Of a DNA stretch of 64,000 nt, positions 56,751 to 64,000 are shown piece by piece. The translations under genes and the position numbers were made by a program. Source of the DNA: Amycolatopsis sp. 2-15 (GTDB lineage Bacteria; Actinomycetota; Actinomycetes; Mycobacteriales; Pseudonocardiaceae); NCBI RefSeq assembly GCF_030285625.1, contig NZ_CP127294.1, positions 124,001 to 188,000 of the forward strand, read 5' to 3'. The notes under the pieces are model-generated. The model ran no database searches, had not been told where the DNA came from, and saw nothing but the letters and a program-made list of their open reading frames with translations. Numbering within the stretch: position 1 is the first letter of the stretch; each line of letters starts with the position of its first letter.

Positions 56751-57767
56751 TCAGGCGAGCTCGAGCCCGTAGGACTGCAGCTCGAGGGTCAGCGGGTAGA
56801 AGTAGCTGGTCACGGTGTCGCCGCCGGACAGCGTGCCGAGGCCCTTCGAGCCGTCGTACGCCGGGCCGCCCGAGTCACCGTGGTCGGTGTGCGCGGTGGT
56901 GCCGAACTCGTGGTTGAGCACACCCACGTCGAAGTTCACGGACTCGTCGACCGAGGTGACCTCGCCGCTGCCGCCGCCGGTGGTCTGGCCCTGCTTCTGG
57001 ATCTGCTCGCCGACGGTCGGCGTGCCGGCGCTGGTGATCTCCTGGCCGGTGTTGATGGCGCCGTCACCCGTGCCGTTCGGGCGGGTCAGCAGACCGGAGT
57101 CCGCACCGGGGCAGTCGCTCTCCACCACCTGGGCGCCGGAGACGTCGCCACCGGACCAGGTGCCGCCCTCGTTGGTGCAGTGGCCGGCCGTGAGCATCAT
57201 CGGCTCGCCGCCACGGGTGACGTTGAAGCCGAGGGAGCAGGTGAACTGGCCGTTGTTGATCGAGTCACCGTCGGCGATGTAGGTCGACAGCTTGCCGGCA
57301 CGGTGCTCGATGCGGGCGGAGTCGCCCAGCTTCGCGGCGGCCGCGGTGACCTTGTCGACGGTGGCCTTCGAGGCGGCGTCGTAGATCTTCACGACGACCT
57401 GGTTGTTCTTGGTGTCGATGCCCCACGCGGTCTGCGGCACGTTCTTCACGGCGTCGAGCGAGTTCTTGGCGTTGGTCAGCGCGGCGAAGCTGTGCTTCAC
57501 CAGCTTCGTGGCGAAGCCGGCGGCTTCGGCCTTCTGCTGGGCGGTCGCGTCGATGACGTTGACGATGGCCTTGCCGTTGTCGAGGTAGATGCCACCGCCC
57601 GACTGGCCGAGACTGTCGACGACCTGCGTCGCCTGGGTGATGGCCTGGGCCTGCATCTGCGCGAAGGCGAGCGGGCTGGCCGAAGCGGCGTTCACGCAAA
57701 GGCCGGCGGTGAGCGCCGCCGCCGAGAACACGGTGAAACCGGCGACGAACGTTTTCCGGGAAGTCAT
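56751..57767 (-). CDS. Secreted S1-family serine protease (alpha-lytic/streptogrisin type)
   Basis: ATG at 57767 follows GGAGGAAG. The 338-aa preproprotein has a signal peptide (TVFSAAALTAGLCVNAASAS), a propeptide of about 150 residues (ATQVVDSLGQSGGGIYLDNG to LSTYIADGD), and a mature chymotrypsin-fold domain with TAGHCT (His), the Asp in the DSGLLTRPNG or nearby loop, and GDSGGPAY (Ser). The propeptide acts as folding chaperone in this family. It is transcribed away from the SRPBCC gene, with palindromes in the 272-bp spacer. Confidence 0.92.
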   Translation of the reverse strand: MTSRKTFVAGFTVFSAAALTAGLCVNAASASPLAFAQMQAQAITQATQVVDSLGQSGGGIYLDNGKAIVNVIDATAQQKAEAAGFATKLVKHSFAALTNAKNSLDAVKNVPQTAWGIDTKNNQVVVKIYDAASKATVDKVTAAAAKLGDSARIEHRAGKLSTYIADGDSINNGQFTCSLGFNVTRGGEPMMLTAGHCTNEGGTWSGGDVSGAQVVESDCPGADSGLLTRPNGTGDGAINTGQEITSAGTPTVGEQIQKQGQTTGGGSGEVTSVDESVNFDVGVLNHEFGTTAHTDHGDSGGPAYDGSKGLGTLSGGDTVTSYFYPLTLELQSYGLELA

Positions 57768-57844
57768 CGAATCTTCCTCCAGTTGAGCTGGACGGATCCT
57801 GCGCGAACGGCTCGCGCGACCACGGTGGGACTCCCCACACTTTT

Positions 57845-57892
57845 GTTGCCAGGCAACCAACGCACTACCGACGAAGGTTGGTTAATAACCAA
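57845..57892. promoter_or_regulatory. Two palindromes upstream of the protease gene
   Basis: GTTGCC-A-GGCAAC (57845-57857) and TTGGTTA-A-TAACCAA (57878-57892) are both perfect odd-length palindromes. They share the half-site element TTG...CAA and are 33 bp apart. They lie 78-125 bp upstream of the protease ATG and suggest dimeric regulator binding. Confidence 0.6.
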
Positions 57893-58039
57893 TTCATCCG
57901 GGCAAATCGGACTGCCGCACCCGTTCGGCTCAGGGACGCTAGGCCGAACAGCCGTGCGACCGCACCGTTCACCGGGATGGGTTACCCGCTGGGCGCCACG
58001 GGACAATCTCGGGGCGGGGCTTCCGGTTAAGGTCGGCGC

Positions 58040-58474
58040 GTGCCCGACACCGAGCTGCGCCACGTGTTCACCGTGGCCGCACCGCCCGTGGCCGTCGTCG
58101 CCCATCTCGCGGAGCCGGCGAACTACGTCGGTTTGTCGCCGCTGGTGGTCCAGGTGCGCGATGTCGCGCGGGAAGGGGAGCTGACGCGGTACACCGCGGT
58201 GGAGCGGTTCCGCTTCTTCGGTTTCCTGCGCCACGACAACCCGATCGTCGTCACGCTCCGCACCACCGGCTCGGCGGCAGTGCACGGCGACGTGGTGTCG
58301 CCCGGCGGCGTGCGGATGGGTTACCGGTTCGACCTCGAGCCCGACGGCGGCAGCACGCGCGTCACCGACACGCTGCGGCTGCACACGCCGCCGGGCCTGC
58401 TTCGCTTCGCCGCTTCACGGGCCCGCGCGGTGCAGCTCGCCCGCGCGGGCATCCTCGCCGAGCGGCTCGGCTGA
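58040..58474 (+). CDS. SRPBCC-family (START-like) protein
   Basis: GTG at 58040 gives 144 aa. The START-like fold is visible in RHVFTVAAPPVAVVAHLAEP, NYVGLSPLVVQVRDV, then RYDF-like MGYRFDLEPDGGSTRVTDTL, with the amphipathic C-terminal helix RFAASRARAVQLARAGILAE. The family binds hydrophobic ligands or lipids. It is divergent from the protease gene and convergent with the GNAT gene. The ligand is unknown. Confidence 0.83.
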   Translation: MPDTELRHVFTVAAPPVAVVAHLAEPANYVGLSPLVVQVRDVAREGELTRYTAVERFRFFGFLRHDNPIVVTLRTTGSAAVHGDVVSPGGVRMGYRFDLEPDGGSTRVTDTLRLHTPPGLLRFAASRARAVQLARAGILAERLG

Positions 58475-58487
58475 GTCCACAAGGGAC

Positions 58488-58799
58488 TCACTGCGCGGCG
58501 GAGGTGCCTTCCGGCCACCGGACGTGCTCTTCGTAGCCGGTGTGCTTGCGCAGGAACGCCGCGATGAACGGGCAAACCGGCACGATCACCCCACCGTTGG
58601 CCACGACGTCGTCGAGCGCGTGCGTGGCCAGCGTGGTGCCGAGGCCGCGGCCGCCGAAGGCCTTGTCGATCTCGGTGTGGGTGAACACCGTCTGGTCGCC
58701 GCGCAGGAGGTACTGCGTGAAGCCGGCCAGCTGGTCGTCCGCGTACACCTCGTAGCGGTGTTTCTCGTCGTTGCGGACCACGCGGGTCTCGTCGCTCAT
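58488..58799 (-). CDS. Small GNAT protein (YjdJ/Gtn-like, DUF2388 type)
   Basis: ATG at 58799 gives 103 aa. This small GNAT group is recognised by HRYEVYADDQLAGFTQYLLR, HTEIDKAFGGRGLGTTLATH (acetyl-CoA loop GGRGLG) and PVCPFIAAFLRKHTGYEEHV (catalytic Cys-Pro-Phe). It probably acetylates a small molecule or protein. It converges with the SRPBCC gene. Confidence 0.88.
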   Translation of the reverse strand: MSDETRVVRNDEKHRYEVYADDQLAGFTQYLLRGDQTVFTHTEIDKAFGGRGLGTTLATHALDDVVANGGVIVPVCPFIAAFLRKHTGYEEHVRWPEGTSAAQ

Positions 58800-58816
58800 T
58801 CGTCGCTCCTCAATAG

Positions 58817-61288
<2,472 letters not shown>

Positions 61289-61451
61289 CCCACCAAAAAC
61301 AAGCACCCACCCGGCTTTCCTGAACCACCCACTCAACGTCAGCCAAACCCACCCACCCACCCAACAGACAGCGGGCCCACCCAACCCAAGATCCCCTCAA
61401 CCAACCCCCGACCTTTCCCCCGGCCGGCCCCCGACGAAGGTGAACCAACAC

Positions 61452-61509
61452 GGCTCGGGGTAGCTTGTCAAGGTACTCTTTCCCGCATTGACAAGCTACC
61501 CCGAGCCGT
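61452..61509. repeat. Giant hairpin 1 (21-bp perfect arms)
   Basis: Left arm 61452-61472 and right arm 61489-61509 are perfectly complementary over 21 bp. The 16-nt loop contains TACTCTTTCCCG (61475-61486). The inner stem includes TTGTCAA/TTGACAA. Confidence 0.85.
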
Positions 61510-61564
61510 CGTGACAATTGAACTTCGGGGAGCTATTCGCAGGTCATCTTTTATCTTTTAATAT

Positions 61565-61593
61565 TTTGATCTTTAAAAGCCAAAGATCAAAAG
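61565..61593. repeat. AT-rich hairpin between the giant hairpins
   Basis: TTTTGATCTTT (61565-61575) and AAAGATCAAAA (61583-61593) are perfect 11-bp arms with a 7-nt loop. The surrounding 50 bp is AT-rich, which is very unusual here. Confidence 0.75.
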
Positions 61594-61629
61594 AAGATGC
61601 AGATGGCTAGCCCCCGCTGCACTCAATGG

Positions 61630-61695
61630 TTCTACGGGACTTGCTTTGTGTCAAGGCGGGAAAGAGTACCTTGACACAAAGCAAGTCCCGTAGAA
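61630..61695. repeat. Giant hairpin 2 (27-bp perfect arms)
   Basis: Left arm 61630-61656 and right arm 61669-61695 are perfectly complementary over 27 bp. The 12-nt loop CGGGAAAGAGTA (61657-61668) is the exact reverse complement of the loop segment of hairpin 1. The upper stems (GTCAAGG / CCTTGAC) are also related, while the lower stems differ but remain self-complementary. Confidence 0.87.
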
Positions 61696-61788
61696 GAAAG
61701 TGCTTCGCCGGGGCCGGCCGGGGGAAGGTTAGCCGGAGATATCGACGGCTTTGTCGGGTGGTTGGGTTGGGAGTCGTGTCTGCCGATC

Positions 61789-61886
61789 GGTGGCCGTTGG
61801 GTAGATGGTTGGCGGTCTTGCCGGTCCGTGCTGTGGGTGGTTGAGCTGCGTGACGGTCGGGAGGTGGCCGTTGGGTAGATGGTTGG
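61789..61886. repeat. Two copies of a 24-bp direct repeat, 74-bp period
   Basis: The 24-bp sequence beginning GGTGGCCGTTGGGTAGATGG occurs at 61789-61812 and 61863-61886. A second weaker repeat (GTGGTTGAGCTGCG and GTGGCTGAGCTGCG) follows each copy, so a unit of about 74 bp was duplicated and has since diverged. Confidence 0.7.
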
Positions 61887-62025
61887 CCCGCCGAGCCGGG
61901 CCCTGGAGGTGGCTGAGCTGCGGAGCGGACCCACCGGGCAGAGACCGTGCCCAAGGCCAACCCGATCAGGGTGCAACCCACCACTCCTCCGGGCGTTTTC
62001 GCCCTCATCAGGTGATACTCGAAGC

Positions 62026-62814
62026 GTGAGAGGCTTGAACCTGCACTTCCTCGGCCACGCGACGACGCGAGTGGAGCTCGGTGGACGGGTGGTGCTGACG
62101 GACCCGGTGCTCACAAAGCGTGTCGGGCCGTTGACGCGAGTGGTGCCGTTGCCCGATTCGTCGGCTTGGGCTGAAGTGGACACCGTCCTCGTCTCTCACC
62201 TGCATGGGGACCACCTGCACCTCCCCTCGCTGCGGCTGCTCAGCAGGGCGCGGATCGTCGTCCCGAGGGGCGCCGGCGCGTGGCTGAGGAAGCATGGAGT
62301 CCACAACGTCGAAGAGATCGCCCCCGGAGAAACCATCCAGGACGGCGCCCTCCACATCACCGCGACGGAAGCCATCCACTCCGGCCACCGTTGGGGACCG
62401 CGGCTCACCCACGGGCCGCAGAGCCCGGCGCTCGGTCACCTCCTCGAGGCGGACGGCACCAGGGTCTACTCGGCCGGAGACACCGACCTCTTCGAAGGCA
62501 TGAAGCAGCTCGGCCCCGTCGACGTCGCCCTGCTCCCCGTCTGGGGATGGGGCCCCAACCTCGGTCCCGGGCACCTCACGCCGGAGCGAGCCGCCGTGGC
62601 TGCAGGGTTGCTCAAAGCCGCAGCAGTCGTCCCCGTCCATTGGGGCACGCTGGCCGTCCCCGGGATCCACTTGACGAAGCAGATGAAGAAGCTCCTCGTA
62701 GAACCGCCGGAAACGTTCGCCGAGCACGTGGTCGAAGCCGGCCTGCCGACGGACGTCCTGATCACGCGGCCCGGTGCCGAAGTGACCTTGCCCGCCCCCG
62801 AGGAACGGGCGTGA
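62026..62814 (+). CDS. MBL-fold metallo-hydrolase (UlaG-like)
   Basis: GTG at 62026 gives 262 aa (MRGLNLHFLGHATTRVELGG). Metal-binding motifs are SHLHGDHLH (HxHxDH), GHRWGP His and AGDTDLFEG (Asp). The LPVWGWGPNLGPGHLTPERA stretch followed by VPVHWGTL carries the terminal His ligand. The group includes N-acyl-PE phospholipase-D-like and UlaG lactonases; the substrate is unknown. The start lies 8 nt after a -10-like GATACT. Its stop overlaps the next start by 4 nt. Confidence 0.88.
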   Translation: MRGLNLHFLGHATTRVELGGRVVLTDPVLTKRVGPLTRVVPLPDSSAWAEVDTVLVSHLHGDHLHLPSLRLLSRARIVVPRGAGAWLRKHGVHNVEEIAPGETIQDGALHITATEAIHSGHRWGPRLTHGPQSPALGHLLEADGTRVYSAGDTDLFEGMKQLGPVDVALLPVWGWGPNLGPGHLTPERAAVAAGLLKAAAVVPVHWGTLAVPGIHLTKQMKKLLVEPPETFAEHVVEAGLPTDVLITRPGAEVTLPAPEERA

Positions 62815-63404
62815 ACTGGGCGGACCCGTCGGCCATCGGCTACCCGGCGCTGTTCGGCGGGGTCCTGCTGGGGTCGGTGATCCCGATCGTGCCGACGGGA
62901 GCGCTCGTGGGGGCGGCGGCGGCGGTCGCGACGACGACGGATCACCTCTCACTCCCCCTGGTCATCCTGCTGGCGATCGCCGGCGCCTACCTCGGGGACG
63001 TGCTGACGTTCGCCGTGCCCAGGTTCGGCAGCGAGCCGCTGCTGCGCTGGGTGGAGAAGCGCCAGCAAGCGGAAAGACTGGCCAAGGGCCGGGAGCAGTT
63101 CGCGCACCGGGGCTGGCAGCTCGTCGTCATCGGAAGGCTCGTGCCGGCCGGGCGCATCCCGGTACTGCTCGCCGCCGGGACGCTGGGGTACCCGTGGCGC
63201 AAGCTGCTGCCGGCGGGGCTCGTGGCCTGTGTGTTGTGGGCCGTTGCCTATTCTCTGCTCGGCATCCTGAGCGGCGGCATCTTCGATTCGCCGTTGATCG
63301 CCACGCTGCTGGCCACCGTGCTCGTGCTGCTGGTGACCGTGTTGTTGACGGTGATCAGCAAGCTGCGTGCGCGGGCAGCCGAACGGACTGGAGGACATCA
63401 GTGA
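62811..63404 (+). CDS. DedA/VTT-family membrane protein
   Basis: GTG at 62811 gives 197 aa. The DedA pattern is seen in GYPALFGGVLLGSVIPIVPT, LPLVILLAIAGAYLGDVLTF, RGWQLVVIGRLVPAGRIPVL and LAAGTLGYPWRKLLPAGLVA (the GRxxPxxR reentrant-loop motif). These proteins act in lipid scrambling or envelope homeostasis. It overlaps both neighbours by 4 nt, forming a three-gene operon. Confidence 0.87.
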   Translation: MNWADPSAIGYPALFGGVLLGSVIPIVPTGALVGAAAAVATTTDHLSLPLVILLAIAGAYLGDVLTFAVPRFGSEPLLRWVEKRQQAERLAKGREQFAHRGWQLVVIGRLVPAGRIPVLLAAGTLGYPWRKLLPAGLVACVLWAVAYSLLGILSGGIFDSPLIATLLATVLVLLVTVLLTVISKLRARAAERTGGHQ

Positions 63405-64000
63405 CGACACCCGCTCCGTCGAAGGGGCGCCTGCTGGGCGGCGGCCGGGTCGTCGCCCGCGTGGTGCTGGTGTGGGCCGCGGTGACGGGCGCGTTGCGGC
63501 TGCTCGACATGTGGCTCGACGGGTTCAGCATGCAGTCGTGGTGGCAGCCCACCGTGTGCGCGCTGATCCTCGGGCTGCTCACGTCCGTGGTGTGGCCGTG
63601 GGTGGTGCGGGTCGCGTGGCCGATCGCGTACTTCACGCTCGGCGTGGGCACGTACCTGCTGCTGGGCGCGGCGACGTTGGCGATCCTGCAGGCTGTGCCG
63701 GGCGTCGAGCTGAACGACTTCGGTGCGGCGGTGATCATCACGGTCGTGATGTCGGCTGTGGGCGCGCTGATCTCGAGCGCGCTCGCCGTGGACGAGGACG
63801 AGATCTTCTTCCGCCGGGCCGCGCGCCGCCGGCGCAAGCACGCGCCCGGTGAGCACCTCGCCGAGGAGCCACCCGGCGTCGTCTTCCTGCAGATCGACGG
63901 GCTGGGCTACGACACCGTGCGCCGCGCTGTGCGCGACGGGGACATGCCGACATTCGCCGCGTGGCTGTCCGAGGGCACGCATTCGCTCACGCGCTGGCAC
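63401..64000 (+). CDS. Holin-like membrane domain fused to phosphodiesterase (partial)
   Basis: GTG at 63401 overlaps the DedA stop by 4 nt; the gene runs off the right edge after 200 codons. The N-terminal part has four predicted membrane segments (LLTSVVWPWVVRVAWPIAYF, AAVIITVVMSAVGALISSAL) of the phage-holin-family type. A basic linker (RRAARRRRKHAPG) leads to the start of an alkaline-phosphatase/nucleotide-pyrophosphatase fold (GVVFLQIDGLGYDTVRRAV, with the metal-binding Asp). It probably hydrolyses a phosphodiester at the outer face. Called from partial sequence. Confidence 0.8.
   Translation, partial: MTTPAPSKGRLLGGGRVVARVVLVWAAVTGALRLLDMWLDGFSMQSWWQPTVCALILGLLTSVVWPWVVRVAWPIAYFTLGVGTYLLLGAATLAILQAVPGVELNDFGAAVIITVVMSAVGALISSALAVDEDEIFFRRAARRRRKHAPGEHLAEEPPGVVFLQIDGLGYDTVRRAVRDGDMPTFAAWLSEGTHSLTRWH

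Larger units (their letters stand above)
61289..62025. other. Gene-free 737-bp spacer with hairpin cluster and tandem repeats
   Basis: No coding sequence is supported. It holds three hairpins (61452-61695) and two copies of a 24-bp direct repeat (61789-61886). A patch at about 61550-61600 is strikingly AT-rich for this genome. Near the end, GATACT at 62013-62018 is a good -10 for the MBL-fold gene at 62026, whose mRNA would be nearly leaderless. Confidence 0.7.

Noticed and set aside
61626..61844. Small ORFs running through the giant hairpin 2 on both strands
   Set aside because: Their similarity to each other (RDLLCVK) is a consequence of the inverted repeat, not of coding homology.
63398..64000. 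200-codon minus-strand ORF at the right edge
   Set aside because: It is the shadow of the holin/phosphodiesterase gene, which has membrane segments and a family motif in the plus frame.

Overview
The window is very GC-rich, with strong G/C at third codon positions, many GTG (and a few TTG) starts, many 4-nt ATGA/GTGA overlaps, F420-type LLM oxidoreductases, a SARP regulator, a WXG100-like/DUF1023 pair, a DUF742 protein and a geosmin synthase. Together these point to a filamentous actinomycete, most likely a Pseudonocardiaceae member such as Amycolatopsis; the genus is inference. No rRNA, tRNA, CRISPR array, prophage or intact insertion sequence was seen.

Layout. 1-6.4 kb: an aminoglycoside-phosphotransferase end, a TetR/FAD-monooxygenase divergent pair (the TetR carries a recombinase-like HTH tail), ArsC, a lipoprotein, GNAT and MEKHLA genes. 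5.7-11.5 kb: azoreductase/MarR divergent pair, solitary ctaD, a phosphoesterase-polymerase LigD-type protein and an LLM oxidoreductase ending at a textbook terminator. 11.5-16.4 kb: a degenerate stretch, an XRE-cupin/GNAT divergent pair, AraC, VOC, a coiled-coil/membrane pair and a frameshifted PQ-rich membrane protein. 16.5-29.3 kb: a SARP-NB-ARC-TPR regulator convergent with a DrrAB-type ABC exporter, then many small regulator-plus-redox units (LysR, SDR, GlxA-type AraC, Xi-class GST, MarR/YceI, LLM, ArsR, TetR/SDR). 29.3-39.9 kb: a coupled WXG100-like/DUF1023 hydrolase/lipoprotein operon, a sugar porter, a DUF742 + PrnB-like pair, two secreted wall/surface proteins and a decayed MarR-VOC locus. 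40-48.5 kb: DinB with a LexA box on its start codon, a MerR-HEAT/HEAT operon, TetR/SDR, HAD, a Ser/Thr kinase and an MFS exporter. 48.6-53 kb: an array of tiny ORFs facing a diguanylate-cyclase operon. 53-64 kb: VOC, an atypical SDR, a quinone reductase, an SCO6745-type protein, a secreted S1 protease, SRPBCC, GNAT, geosmin synthase, a cluster of giant hairpins and an MBL/DedA/holin-phosphatase operon.

The most unusual feature is 48,635-49,279 on the minus strand: nine micro-ORFs of 6-10 codons, each with its own strong Shine-Dalgarno sequence, encoding variants of (M/V)-R-D-N-N-W-T-R. Variation at Arg and Thr codons is largely synonymous, which suggests that the peptide is selected. I do not recognise this system. 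It could be a minimal ribosomal peptide, a signal, or a translation-sensing array. Second is a 244-bp cluster after the geosmin synthase gene: two perfect hairpins (21- and 27-bp arms) in opposite orientation, with complementary loops, around an AT-rich third hairpin.

Most of the window is organised as small switches: a one-component regulator divergent from, or next to, a redox enzyme, with a visible palindrome between them. Operators could be read directly at many of these loci.
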